Source of the DNA: Psychrobacillus mangrovi
GTDB lineage: Bacteria; Bacillota; Bacilli; Bacillales_A; Planococcaceae
DNA length: 64,000 bases
Direction of reading: 5' to 3'
NCBI RefSeq assembly: GCF_037104765.1
Contig: NZ_JBAWSY010000009.1
Span: 1-64,000 of the forward strand
Made by a program: the position numbers and the translations under genes. Shown here piece after piece: positions 45,226-54,751 of this stretch. Below the pieces are notes generated by a model. The model was not told the DNA's origin and ran no database searches. It saw nothing but the letters and a program-made list of their open reading frames with translations. How positions within the stretch are numbered: position 1 is the first letter of the stretch; each line of letters starts with the position of its first letter.

Positions 45226-46242
45226 ATGAATGATAAGCTGGTGCAATTTAAGAAATCATATATTACATTATCAGAGCTTGAGCAATTATTAGACAAACAT
45301 CAATCGTATGAATCGTTTGCTAATGCCGTGTTACAGCTTGTTCAGGCCCAGTTGATACAGCCAGTTAAGAGTGCTGGGCAAACACCGCAGATGCCACGAC
45401 TTCATTATAAATATAAAGTGTTAAAACATTCGGTGAAAAAGTCGCTTAGTGGAGTGATTGAGCCTTTGCAGCTGAAGTTGCATCCGAGTATTTCATTGGA
45501 TACGTATTACCGTTTGACGCCGCTGCAACTAGAGCAAGATTTGCCATTTATTCAAAAGATTAATCAATTTATCCTTACATATAATTTCCCAACCCAGCCT
45601 GCACCTGCGCCAGAACGTAGTCAGCAATTAGTTGGAGATGAAAAGTGGCTTCAATATAAAGGAGGAAGACGCGTACTTGAGCGTCTTGGTTTATGGCTGA
45701 AGATGCAAGTTGTTGATGTTAAAGAGCCTCTTCGTTTTGCTGTAAACCCTCAACAGTTACATAACTCAACACAATTCCATTTAATCGTCGAGAATAAAAC
45801 AACCTATGAAGGTCTTCTGCCAGCACTCAAGAAAACCCGGTTTTCAACATTGATATACGGTGCTGGTTTTGAAATTGTAGGTAGCTTGAACTTGTTCGAC
45901 AAGCAGTTACCGTTACCAAATGTACGTCATTTCTTTTATTATTTTGGGGACCTCGATTTTGCAGGGATTTCTATTTGGTATTTAGTAAGTAAACAACAGT
46001 TTGTTTCACTTGCATTACCATTTTATGAAGTAGCTTTACAGGATGAAGGAAAGCCTATTTTGACAAAGCAACTGCGAGATGATGAGGCGGTAGAGACGTT
46101 TTTGGAAAACTTACCACCACTTATGAAAGAAAGATGTCAGCGACTTTTAGAAAAAAATGATTATATTTCGCAGGAAGTAATAGCAGCAGAAAAACTTCAG
46201 AGGATTTGGCAGCAAATGAGTAATGATTTGGAGGACGGATAA
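45226..46242 (+). CDS. jetD: Wadjet nuclease subunit JetD (Toprim)
   Basis: 338 aa with GGGGGTG before the ATG. The N-terminal ~170 residues are the DUF3322/winged-helix arm; the C-terminal part is a Toprim nuclease with the conserved Glu in LIVENK (E189) and the D-x-D in GDLDFAGI (D242, D244). JetD cuts closed circular DNA once the JetABC motor has extruded it, so small plasmids are removed. It is the first gene here; jetA starts one base inside its stop codon. Metal-binding residues are intact. Confidence 0.93.
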   Translation: MNDKLVQFKKSYITLSELEQLLDKHQSYESFANAVLQLVQAQLIQPVKSAGQTPQMPRLHYKYKVLKHSVKKSLSGVIEPLQLKLHPSISLDTYYRLTPLQLEQDLPFIQKINQFILTYNFPTQPAPAPERSQQLVGDEKWLQYKGGRRVLERLGLWLKMQVVDVKEPLRFAVNPQQLHNSTQFHLIVENKTTYEGLLPALKKTRFSTLIYGAGFEIVGSLNLFDKQLPLPNVRHFFYYFGDLDFAGISIWYLVSKQQFVSLALPFYEVALQDEGKPILTKQLRDDEAVETFLENLPPLMKERCQRLLEKNDYISQEVIAAEKLQRIWQQMSNDLEDG

Positions 46243-47732
46243 TGGAGGGAAATATTCATATTACCAAAGATTTACGTGAAAGAATGCGACGTATTTATTT
46301 GTTCGAGCCACTGCATGAGTTAGCAGGCAAGCGTCAATTAGATGACGATGGACGTGAAATCGATATGCGGATGATAGGTTTGTTTACTCTGCTATATTTT
46401 TTTGAAATGAAGCTAATGCGCGAATCCAAAATTGGTCTGGAAGAGGCAGCCCATTTTATACGACCACTACTTCAAAAACGCTACAATATTGCGGACGAGC
46501 GTGTAAATGCACTTCTAATGATTGTAAAAGAGACGTTTCGACCAGCAAAAGGCGTCTATAAAACATATTCGTTTTATGATTGGGGAACGGATGAAGTGGA
46601 GGAAATTCCATTTTCTTTTTTGAAAACAGATTTTTTTGATGCGAAAGAAAATCGCCAATATTATCAGCTCGATGATGATGGGTTGGAATTGATTTTTGCA
46701 ACGAAAGAATATTTCCAGGAATTCCAGTTGTCTATTCACCAACTGATGCTGCGAAAGCTTCTAGAAAAGGGAGAGCTGGAAGGAGCATTACGTCAAATTA
46801 ATGAAATGCGTATGGACGTGGAGCAGCTACATGAACGAATGGAAAAGCTGTCGCAAGAAATTAGGCGCAATATTATTAATAGCGAAACGCAAAAACGATA
46901 TATGGATGTGTTGCAGGATCGTAATATGAGGCTGCAGAGGGAAAATACAGAGTTTGAGGAGCTACATCAGTTTATAGTTGAATCTCGAAAAGCAACAGAG
47001 TCAACTGTAAATGAAGAAGATATGAAGGCTTTTCGTATGTTATTAAAAATTGACGAAGCACTACTCGCAGTACACGAGCAGCATAAAGACTTGCTGACTC
47101 ATAGTTTACGTCTAAAGGAAGAGGCTTTAGATGCGGCTCAGCAATCGCTTTATAATATTGGACTAGAGCAGTTTAATTTTGATAAAGAAATAGTTTCAGA
47201 GATTGTCAGTACACCTTTACCCCTTGAGTCTATGAAAGGTATTTTAGCACCATTTTTAAAGCTGGAATCTAAGAAAAGTTGGTCGTTACTGAGTATTTTT
47301 GGCGTACAGTCATGGACAGAGGAAGAGCAAAATGCTGAGTTAGCACACTATGAGGAAGTTGTCGCAGAGGAAAAGCGTGAGCAATATGCGAAACAAATAC
47401 GACGAGTGTATCAATCCTTTATGAAGGAAATGCTGATCTTTGCAGAAGATCGACTAAGCTGGACACTCGCTGAATGGGTTGAGCAACTTCAAAAAAACAG
47501 GACTATATCTCTCGATGAACGCTATTTTTACGATTTTTTACTATTATGTCATCAGCGTTCCCCACTTTCAAAAGGTGCAGAAATAAAGGACGAGATGTCG
47601 ATGCATTTATTGGCCGATGCGACAATGTTACTCGAGAAACGTCTGTTAGTTATTGAGGAACATTATGATACCCTACAAGTTACACCTCGCTTTACGATTC
47701 AAAATTTAGTATTTATGTGGCAGGAGGAATAG
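46242..47732 (+). CDS. jetA: Wadjet kleisin-like subunit JetA
   Basis: 496 aa, ATG overlapping the jetD stop (TAATG). An N-terminal winged-helix part (LRERMRRIYLFEPLHELAGK..) is followed by long helices and a coiled coil (~190-290), then a C-terminal domain. This matches the JetA family of the non-type-I Wadjet systems (DUF5716-like, from memory). JetA bridges the two JetC heads as the kleisin of an MksB-like SMC complex. Order and overlap show one operon with jetD, jetB and jetC. Confidence 0.88.
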   Translation: MEGNIHITKDLRERMRRIYLFEPLHELAGKRQLDDDGREIDMRMIGLFTLLYFFEMKLMRESKIGLEEAAHFIRPLLQKRYNIADERVNALLMIVKETFRPAKGVYKTYSFYDWGTDEVEEIPFSFLKTDFFDAKENRQYYQLDDDGLELIFATKEYFQEFQLSIHQLMLRKLLEKGELEGALRQINEMRMDVEQLHERMEKLSQEIRRNIINSETQKRYMDVLQDRNMRLQRENTEFEELHQFIVESRKATESTVNEEDMKAFRMLLKIDEALLAVHEQHKDLLTHSLRLKEEALDAAQQSLYNIGLEQFNFDKEIVSEIVSTPLPLESMKGILAPFLKLESKKSWSLLSIFGVQSWTEEEQNAELAHYEEVVAEEKREQYAKQIRRVYQSFMKEMLIFAEDRLSWTLAEWVEQLQKNRTISLDERYFYDFLLLCHQRSPLSKGAEIKDEMSMHLLADATMLLEKRLLVIEEHYDTLQVTPRFTIQNLVFMWQEE

Positions 47733-47734
47733 CT

Positions 47735-48472
47735 ATGCTGTATGAACAGGACAAAATCTTGCGCGCTTTCGATATGTATAGCGAACTTGCGTTAGAGGGA
47801 CGAGTTAGCGGTGATTTAGCACGTTTATTCAAAATCGATACGGATTTACGTTCACTAGTCGAAATGTTTTGCCAGAAAGTCGATACTATTTGCCTTGAAG
47901 TAGGCAATGAAGTACTACTTGTACCAACGACAAAACTGTCTCCATTTCATGTAACGAATGAGACCCTAAAACGTGAATATTTTAAATCGAAAGGTCGAAA
48001 TGATGATTTATATTTGATGTATTTTGCAACCATATGTGTCATTGGTGAATTTTATAATTCATTTCATTCCGTAGTACCGACCAAACCGTTTATTACTTAT
48101 GAGGAATGGATTCAGGCCATCAATCAAAGAATGGAAACACTTCGTACATATGATGAAGAAGTGCTCAAGGCAAAAGAAAAGGAATATTCCTATCGCTGGC
48201 ATATGCTCATTGAAAAGTGGGACGGGTTGGATGACGTGAAAGAATCAGCAAAGCGTCAAAGTGCCAATACAATGAGCCGCGTCAGCTTTTTACATACAAC
48301 TTGTCGTTTTCTACGTGATGAAGATCTTTTAGTAGAGACTGGTATAGGTGAATTTGAACTAACCGAGAAGGCACAAGTCATTATTGGAAATTTCTTTATG
48401 GATACCGAATACAATCGAGGCATTATTGACTTTTTATATGGATTAAAGGGGGATGTGTATGCCGACAATTAG
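47735..48472 (+). CDS. jetB: Wadjet KITE-like subunit JetB
   Basis: 245 aa from ATG 47735, just after the jetA stop; AGGAGG lies inside the jetA end. An in-frame GTG at 47717 is part of that ribosome region. Winged-helix-like repeats (YEQDKILRAFDMYSELALEG.. and FLHTTCRFLRDEDLLVE) fit a KITE-type partner (DUF6063-like, from memory) that binds JetA and DNA. Its end overlaps the start of jetC by 14 bases. Confidence 0.87.
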   Translation: MLYEQDKILRAFDMYSELALEGRVSGDLARLFKIDTDLRSLVEMFCQKVDTICLEVGNEVLLVPTTKLSPFHVTNETLKREYFKSKGRNDDLYLMYFATICVIGEFYNSFHSVVPTKPFITYEEWIQAINQRMETLRTYDEEVLKAKEKEYSYRWHMLIEKWDGLDDVKESAKRQSANTMSRVSFLHTTCRFLRDEDLLVETGIGEFELTEKAQVIIGNFFMDTEYNRGIIDFLYGLKGDVYADN

Positions 48473-51400
48473 TAAAATTCGCTTTGCTAACGTGATTTAT
48501 GAGCAAGGACTTAAACGATACCATGATGAGATATTTCAATTTGATACACAGAATGGCGCGATCTTATTAGAAAATGGTGGAGGAAAAACGGTTTTTATCC
48601 AAGCAGCGATGCAGGCAATTATTCCGCAAGCGACGGTGTCACATCGCCAAATTAAGGAAACGTTTTATTTAGAGGAAGGTCCTGCGCATATTGCGATTGA
48701 ATGGTTATTAAATGAACGACCCCGCCAATACTTGGTGACAGCAGTGACCTTATATACAAAAAATAATAAAGTAGAGTCATTGCGTTATGTATATGAATAT
48801 AGCGAACGTGATAAGCATTCCATTGTTGAGATCCCATTTACAAAGCGTGAAGCAGGTGTGAAGTATCCAGCTAGTAAAGATGAAATGCATAATTATTTTC
48901 AACAGATGGTGCAGCAAACTCCGATGCGTGCGAAACTATTTCCACAGTCTATAAAAGCCTTCACGGATTACTTAGAGACACAATATTTTATCATTCGTGA
49001 AGAGTGGGAAAATATGATTGTTATGAATAGTGCAGAAGGTGGCATTGAAAAAGTATTTGAGGAATGTAAAGGCACACAGGAGCTTTTTGACCGTTTGCTC
49101 ATTCCATCAGTTGAAAATGCAGATAAGTATTTTAATCCGCTTAGTATTACTGATCAATTTGAAAAACAACGAAGTAACTTAAAAAAATACAAAGAATTTA
49201 ATGAAAAAAAGACTGAATATAAGGCGATGCAAGAACAGCTAGATAGTTATGTGGTCAGCTTTCGCACCTATAATGAGGCAATCACAAGTTATGAAGATGA
49301 AAGACAGCAAACTGCTGTCTATTATCAATATTTACAACAGAAAAAAGAAAATATACAAAAAGATGTGCAAGGAATCGAGGAACGGCTTTTTGAGCTTAGT
49401 GAAATCGAAAAGCAGCTAATAAAACGTCAAGCAGCCGTGACTATTTATGAGGAACAAGAAAAGCAACAACACGTCCATTCAGAGTTGAATCATTTTCAAG
49501 AATTAGTAGATGAAATATCTAGTAAACTGGAGATTGCATTACATGAAAAGCATAGTTTAGAATATGCAATCGATTTAGCAAAGATGAAACAAGCGAATGA
49601 AACAGTGGAGCAAGCACGCAATCAACTGCAACTGGAAAATGATAAGCAAGACATCGCTGATATACAAAATGAACTGGAGCTAGTGAAGGGACAGTGGCTA
49701 TATTTATTATTAAATCAAAAAGAGGAGCTAGAAAAAGGATTACAGGAAAAAAATCACCACATTGGACGTAATGACGAAGAAACGAAGCAGATAGAACAAG
49801 AACTGCAAGCAATGCGACAAAAAGAACAAGAGGCTAGAAATCGCCAAACGATAAATGAAACGCTAATTAAAGAACTAACGAATCAACTAGATAAGCTGAA
49901 GCTTGAGTTAGTCGCTAATGAAAACGAGCAAGTGGAAGTGCTCATCAAAGAATGGGAAAGCCGTTCAATGCAGCTGGAAACAACAATTCGTAGGCATGAA
50001 GAACTTATAAAAACCCTGCAGCAGCAATTCATGCAGCAAGATGCACACGAAAAGCAGTTACGAAACGAAAAAGAAGAGCTTCATGTGCAAAGTAAAATTC
50101 TTAAAGGTAAAGTAGAAGACCAGCAAGCACAAGAATTACAAATAAAAGAAATTTTACGTACTATTTTGAATCAAATTAGTCCAGCTACGTCTGTATATGA
50201 TCGTGCAAGCAGTTATATGAATCAATTACAAGATAAGCAAACACAATTAAAAAAAGAACGCGCAGAGAAATTTGTGCTTGAGCGTAGAGCGAGACGTTAT
50301 TTAGATGATTATTTGGGGCAACAACAATTTTTTGCAGAGCCTTATTTGGTAGAGAAAATGCAAGAGTGGTCACAGTTTTCATTTATACAAACAGGTGTCG
50401 AATACTTACAGGCCCTTGGAAAAGAGCATGAAGCGGAAACTAGTGCATATCCATTTTGGGCAATTACACTTATTACAACAGCCACTGAGAAGCAGCCGTT
50501 AATTGATAAGGTCCATGTTGTGGCTGAACGGATAACGACACCGATTATTATATTAGCACGCGAGGAAGCCAGATTGCTTGTCGAGGGCGAGCCTTTTGAT
50601 GAATCATGGATTGCGCCGATGTTTTGGCGTGCGCATACGAATAAAGAAAGTTTTAGTCAATGGAAGAGTACTTCCCTTGAAGAAGCAAAACGAATAGAGA
50701 ACGAACGAGAAGAAATTGAGTCGAAACTTGCTGCAGTTGAACAAGTAGAACGTCATTTGCAGGCTTTCCTTCAAAAATTTCCTTATGAAGAATATAAGCA
50801 ATTGACGGAGAATTACGAGAGCGTTACAAAAGCTTATAATAAAGCTATTTATGACCATAAGACTTTAGAGCAAAAAATAGATGATTCACAAAAAAGAATA
50901 GAACAAACAAAAGGTCTGCAAAATCGCGATAGTGATGAACTAAATAACTTGCAGCAGTTTCAAATTCCGAAAGCACATAGCTATATGGAAATTGGAAGAA
51001 AGCTAAAGCCATTACAAACGCAACTTACGCTCGATCTTAAAGAAGTGGATCGATTGCATAAAAAAGTGGAGCAACTCAGAATGAGAGAGCAAGACTTAAA
51101 GCAACAATGGCTCGATGTGAAAGATGAGGAACAGAGGTTACAATTTGAATTAGAAACCAAGGTTCTGCAGCATGGAATTTATATAGAAAAGGACAGGCTC
51201 ACTGCAAAGGTGACAACAAAGTCCGAGCATGCATTAAAATTGGAACATAATTACCTGAAAGATGCTTTAAAACAAATTTCAACAACCATCCAACATTTAA
51301 ATGAGCGAATCGAAACGAATGAACGCTTATATCGTGATTATAAATTCGCCCTTAGTAGAAAGCTTGCGGAGAATCCACAACTAGATGTAAATGCCATACT

Positions 51401-52865
51401 TCCATTTAACGCAGAAGAAAAAGTAACCCAATTACAAGTAGAAACAAAACGTTTGAAATCTGAACTTACTGAACCGCAACATCAAGTAAATGAAAAGCAA
51501 AAACAGTTGCAAAAATTACTGGCAACAATAGAAGTTCTAATGTTGCAGTACGGAGAAGAATTGCCAATTCGAACACTTCCTAATGAAGAGCTCCAACAAT
51601 TATTACAATTAGAGCTAGAAAATTATGAGAAGCAGTTAACTTTTACAAACGCAGAGCATAAGCGTAAAACTAAGCAAACGAAAAGCTTTCAAATAGTGGA
51701 AGAGACCTTGCGTGATCAATATTTTGTTCACCAACTCAATAAAATAATAAAACCTCTTCATAATTTATCAAGTGAACAGCAGACAGCCTTTGACTATGAC
51801 TACAAAAAAGAATTGGAGCAGTTATTTTCAAGTCTAACAGTGCGTCAAAAGGCTATGGTAAACCAGCAACAAAAAATTAATCGCGACAAGCAAAAATTCC
51901 GAGATTTTTGCGCAAAGCTACAAGATAAAAAATTAAGTAAAGTAACAATTGATGGAATTGAAAATCGTCACACGTATGCAGAAATTACGTCACATCAACA
52001 ACTCATTCATCAAACGATTCAACAAGCAATTCATATTGCGGATACGTCTATTCAAGAATTCGATAAAGATCAACAACAAATCATACAGTATGCAGTGCAG
52101 CAACTGGCTCGAGTACGCCATAATTTGTTGGAAATTCCAAAGAAAACACGTATTAGAATCGAAGACGAAACAAAATATATTTATCAATTTATGATTCCAG
52201 AATGGGAAGAGCAAGAAGCAAAAGAAGCAGTTCGTCAATATATTGACTGGATTTTAACTACGCTTGAGCAGGATAAATATAGAGATGAATTTGGCAATGA
52301 AGATGTAGCCACAATCCGTAAGTTTTTAGAAAAGCATCTGCAAACAGTACCACTATTACGGCAAGTGCTGGGTAATAAAAAAATGCAAGTAAAATGCCGT
52401 AAAGTAGAAAGTGAACGTCAAATTTCTTCTAACTTTTATAGCTGGGAGCAATCGAATAAATGGTCGGGTGGCGAAAGTTGGAGTAAAAACATGGCTCTAT
52501 ATTTAGGTATTTTAAAATACATTGCTGAAAAAGCAGGTGGACCATCGAATACAAAACGTGACCGTACTTTAATATTAGACAATCCGTTCGGTAAAGCATC
52601 CAGTGATCACGTTTTAAGTCCCGTATTTTATATTGCAGAGCAGCTAGGCTTTCAAATGATTGCACTAACTGCCCACGCCGAAGGAAAGTTTATAGCAGAC
52701 TATTTTCCAGTAGTATATAGCTGTCGCTTACGATTCGCAAAAAATGATGCTCACCAAATCATCCAAAAGGAGCAGCACATCAACAAAGCATTTTTTGCCG
52801 ATCAACAGCCGGAAGCATTACATTACGTTGGGGAGAAAAAGCAACTTTCATTGTTTGAGAAATAA
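48459..52865 (+). CDS. jetC: Wadjet SMC-like ATPase JetC
   Basis: 1468 aa from ATG 48459, preceded by AAAGGGGG; an ATG two codons earlier is less well spaced. Walker A ENGGGKT at 38-44, long coiled coils (~250-590 and ~760-1200) around a hinge-like globular part, the signature WSGGES at 1335-1340, and Walker B ILDNPFG with D1374. JetC dimers extrude DNA loops with ATP; with JetA, JetB and JetD they detect small circles. No frameshift or gap, so the whole system looks functional. Right after it stands a large hairpin. Confidence 0.93.
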   Translation: MPTISKIRFANVIYEQGLKRYHDEIFQFDTQNGAILLENGGGKTVFIQAAMQAIIPQATVSHRQIKETFYLEEGPAHIAIEWLLNERPRQYLVTAVTLYTKNNKVESLRYVYEYSERDKHSIVEIPFTKREAGVKYPASKDEMHNYFQQMVQQTPMRAKLFPQSIKAFTDYLETQYFIIREEWENMIVMNSAEGGIEKVFEECKGTQELFDRLLIPSVENADKYFNPLSITDQFEKQRSNLKKYKEFNEKKTEYKAMQEQLDSYVVSFRTYNEAITSYEDERQQTAVYYQYLQQKKENIQKDVQGIEERLFELSEIEKQLIKRQAAVTIYEEQEKQQHVHSELNHFQELVDEISSKLEIALHEKHSLEYAIDLAKMKQANETVEQARNQLQLENDKQDIADIQNELELVKGQWLYLLLNQKEELEKGLQEKNHHIGRNDEETKQIEQELQAMRQKEQEARNRQTINETLIKELTNQLDKLKLELVANENEQVEVLIKEWESRSMQLETTIRRHEELIKTLQQQFMQQDAHEKQLRNEKEELHVQSKILKGKVEDQQAQELQIKEILRTILNQISPATSVYDRASSYMNQLQDKQTQLKKERAEKFVLERRARRYLDDYLGQQQFFAEPYLVEKMQEWSQFSFIQTGVEYLQALGKEHEAETSAYPFWAITLITTATEKQPLIDKVHVVAERITTPIIILAREEARLLVEGEPFDESWIAPMFWRAHTNKESFSQWKSTSLEEAKRIENEREEIESKLAAVEQVERHLQAFLQKFPYEEYKQLTENYESVTKAYNKAIYDHKTLEQKIDDSQKRIEQTKGLQNRDSDELNNLQQFQIPKAHSYMEIGRKLKPLQTQLTLDLKEVDRLHKKVEQLRMREQDLKQQWLDVKDEEQRLQFELETKVLQHGIYIEKDRLTAKVTTKSEHALKLEHNYLKDALKQISTTIQHLNERIETNERLYRDYKFALSRKLAENPQLDVNAILPFNAEEKVTQLQVETKRLKSELTEPQHQVNEKQKQLQKLLATIEVLMLQYGEELPIRTLPNEELQQLLQLELENYEKQLTFTNAEHKRKTKQTKSFQIVEETLRDQYFVHQLNKIIKPLHNLSSEQQTAFDYDYKKELEQLFSSLTVRQKAMVNQQQKINRDKQKFRDFCAKLQDKKLSKVTIDGIENRHTYAEITSHQQLIHQTIQQAIHIADTSIQEFDKDQQQIIQYAVQQLARVRHNLLEIPKKTRIRIEDETKYIYQFMIPEWEEQEAKEAVRQYIDWILTTLEQDKYRDEFGNEDVATIRKFLEKHLQTVPLLRQVLGNKKMQVKCRKVESERQISSNFYSWEQSNKWSGGESWSKNMALYLGILKYIAEKAGGPSNTKRDRTLILDNPFGKASSDHVLSPVFYIAEQLGFQMIALTAHAEGKFIADYFPVVYSCRLRFAKNDAHQIIQKEQHINKAFFADQQPEALHYVGEKKQLSLFEK

Positions 52866-52897
52866 GAAGTTTTAAACAACTCCCCTGTAAATCTCTA

Positions 52898-52973
52898 CCC
52901 TGTGTAAGAAACATTCTTGGTTATTCAAACAAACATGAATTTCGTAATTTTCATGTTTGTTTCTTACACAGGG
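52898..52973. repeat. Large two-layer hairpin after jetC
   Basis: Outer arms CCCTGTGTAAGAAAC (52898-52912) and GTTTCTTACACAGGG (52959-52973) are perfect inverses. Inside, AAACAAACATGAA (52927-52939) pairs with TTCATGTTTGTTT (52950-52962), sharing bases with the outer right arm, so two alternative folds exist. No T-run follows. Could be a small palindromic insertion or the 3' end of the jet message. Confidence 0.65.
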
Positions 52974-53133
52974 ACTTAATACGAAAATCGTGGCTTTTTT
53001 ATATAAAAAATTATAACAGATTGATTGGAAATAAAATATAAAGAACAGAACGTACGTGTGGTATAATAGAGCGATAATAGCAGGTAGCTCAAGGGTGGTT
53101 GGCTCACTCCCATTTCGAAAGGGGGTGGTGTCG

Positions 53134-53217
53134 GTGACAGTATTCGAAGCATTAATGTTTGCAATAGCGTTCGCAGCATTGATTGTATCAATACTTTCAT
53201 TTAACCATAAAAAATAA
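53134..53217 (+). CDS. Holin-like type I toxin, 27 aa (TxpA/BsrG-like)
   Basis: GTG at 53134 with the strong site GGGGGTGGTG upstream. The product begins MTVFEALMFAIAFAAL and ends in SILSFNHKK, the pattern of small membrane toxins of type I systems in Bacillus. In such loci an antisense RNA from the opposite strand overlaps the toxin 3' end. A hairpin TAACCCATC/GATGGGTTA follows the stop. Whether an antisense promoter exists was not confirmed. Confidence 0.75.
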   Translation: MTVFEALMFAIAFAALIVSILSFNHKK

Positions 53218-53297
53218 CCCATCCTTGAGTTGAGAGCTCTGATGGGTTACTACCTAATCAATAGCCAATCCCCTTGAAGGGAACCTACTATTATATT

Positions 53298-53334
53298 GAT
53301 CGATTGATGCACTAACATCAATCGGTCTTTTTTA
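53298..53334 (+). terminator. Terminator downstream of toxin gene
   Basis: Stem GATCGATTGATG (53298-53309) with CATCAATCGGTC (53316-53327), one G-U pair, then TTTTTT. The rest of 53335-53613 shows nothing further. Confidence 0.75.
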
Positions 53335-53613
53335 TTGTACTCACATGTTATTCTTAGTATACGTCCATATGTTCCTTTTTTCAAGTATTGAGGTTACAGG
53401 TTTACTAGTAATGAACATTGTGACTGGAATATTCCACTTAAGTAGTCAGATAATAATACTGATTTATTTTGCAGTGTCATCATCATCTTCAAACTATCTA
53501 TTTTGGCTTTTACTAAAACTCTAAATAAATATCATAGTGCAAAAAATCTTGTGCTATAAGGGCTTAGAGTTAAAAATTGTTTCTGTAATAAAAAAGTTTT
53601 TTAAAGAATCTTT

Positions 53614-54258
53614 TTATCTTAATTTCTGTCTTCTCATCCATTGCGTTGCGACCCACTTTTCACCGGTTATAACTGGGGCACCACCATGTAAAGTTAAATC
53701 GTTTAAATTTTGATCGTTGTAGAAATACTCGAAATAAACTGCCATACCTTTTTTGGGCGATACTGAAAAATTGAGTTTAGGGAAAAAAGTTTCTCCACCT
53801 TGCTCTACATCATTTAAGTACATAACGAGTGTACTAATTCTATTATTATTTGCTACTTTACTAGTTGATGAAAAAAAATCATTATGAGCTTTATACTCTT
53901 GACCAGGCGTATACTGAAGTATTTGAAGGCATTCTGCGTGTTCAATGGGTATATTCATAATAGATGCGACTCTTTTTTCTACTCTAGCAACAATTTCGTT
54001 TTCACTTTCTTCAAAAAACATACTACTACTTGTTCTTTGTTCATTTACTTCACGTGTCGTGCCAATTTTTGAACGTTTCATTTTGTCCTTAGACAATCGG
54101 ATTAGTTCATCGCACTCCTCGTTACTTAAAACATTTCCTAAAAGCACTATCAATGGCTCCTCTAATCTAGTGACTATGTCAATCTCTCTATCTGTAATTA
54201 TTTTATTTCCAACGTGATCAAATATAGTTTGCTCTTTATTCTCCGTTATCAACTTCAA
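53614..54258 (-). CDS. Prolyl 4-hydroxylase-like 2OG-Fe(II) oxygenase
   Basis: 214 aa, TTG start with AGAGGTGG upstream. The double-stranded beta-helix has iron ligands H125-x-D127 (KAHNDFF) and H191 (LHGGAPV) and a 2-oxoglutarate-binding K201 (EKWVATQW). EECDELIRLSKDKMKRS is the typical N-terminal helix of bacterial P4H-like enzymes of Bacillus. It would hydroxylate prolyl or similar side chains; the substrate is unknown. Monocistronic. Confidence 0.9.
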   Translation of the reverse strand: MKLITENKEQTIFDHVGNKIITDREIDIVTRLEEPLIVLLGNVLSNEECDELIRLSKDKMKRSKIGTTREVNEQRTSSSMFFEESENEIVARVEKRVASIMNIPIEHAECLQILQYTPGQEYKAHNDFFSSTSKVANNNRISTLVMYLNDVEQGGETFFPKLNFSVSPKKGMAVYFEYFYNDQNLNDLTLHGGAPVITGEKWVATQWMRRQKLR

Positions 54259-54751
54259 ACCACCTCTTAAACTATTAAATTTTCAAAACGTGTTCGTCTT
54301 TGGGTCATGACTATACGTGTTAACTGCCTTCTTTTACTTCAACTACCTAAATATCAAAGTATGTTTTTATACTTTTTTATACTTTTTATGGAATTAATTT
54401 CATTTTATTTTATCATAGTATTTTTATATATCACAACTTTGTGAAAAATTTAACATGTGGATATTTTAGGATGTAGAGAATTCAGTAATTGTAGCTTTTT
54501 TGTCGTCTTCATGATGTCCTTACCTTGCACTGTACATATTCTCCTAAAATAGCAATTAACACTCGACGATTTTATAAGAAATTCCAAAAAATATATTAAC
54601 AGAAAAAACCATCTCGCAATTCAGAAAATTTGTGTTAAAATAAAATATCAGTCGACTTAATGATAAAATAAGTACATCTTATTTCAACGGGGAGAAGTGA
54701 ATGTGAGTTTTTTATCATGGAAGATTTAAGAAAATTTTGGGGGAGAGTGTA
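54259..54751. other. Intergenic stretch between divergent genes
   Basis: AT-rich, about 490 bp, presumably with the promoters of the oxygenase and sstT genes. No gene, tRNA or clear riboswitch is seen. Confidence 0.5.

Noticed and set aside
44466..53340. Wadjet as part of the same integrated element
   Set aside because: It lies beyond the attR core and the displaced ssrA terminator, and no third copy of the att core was seen to its right.
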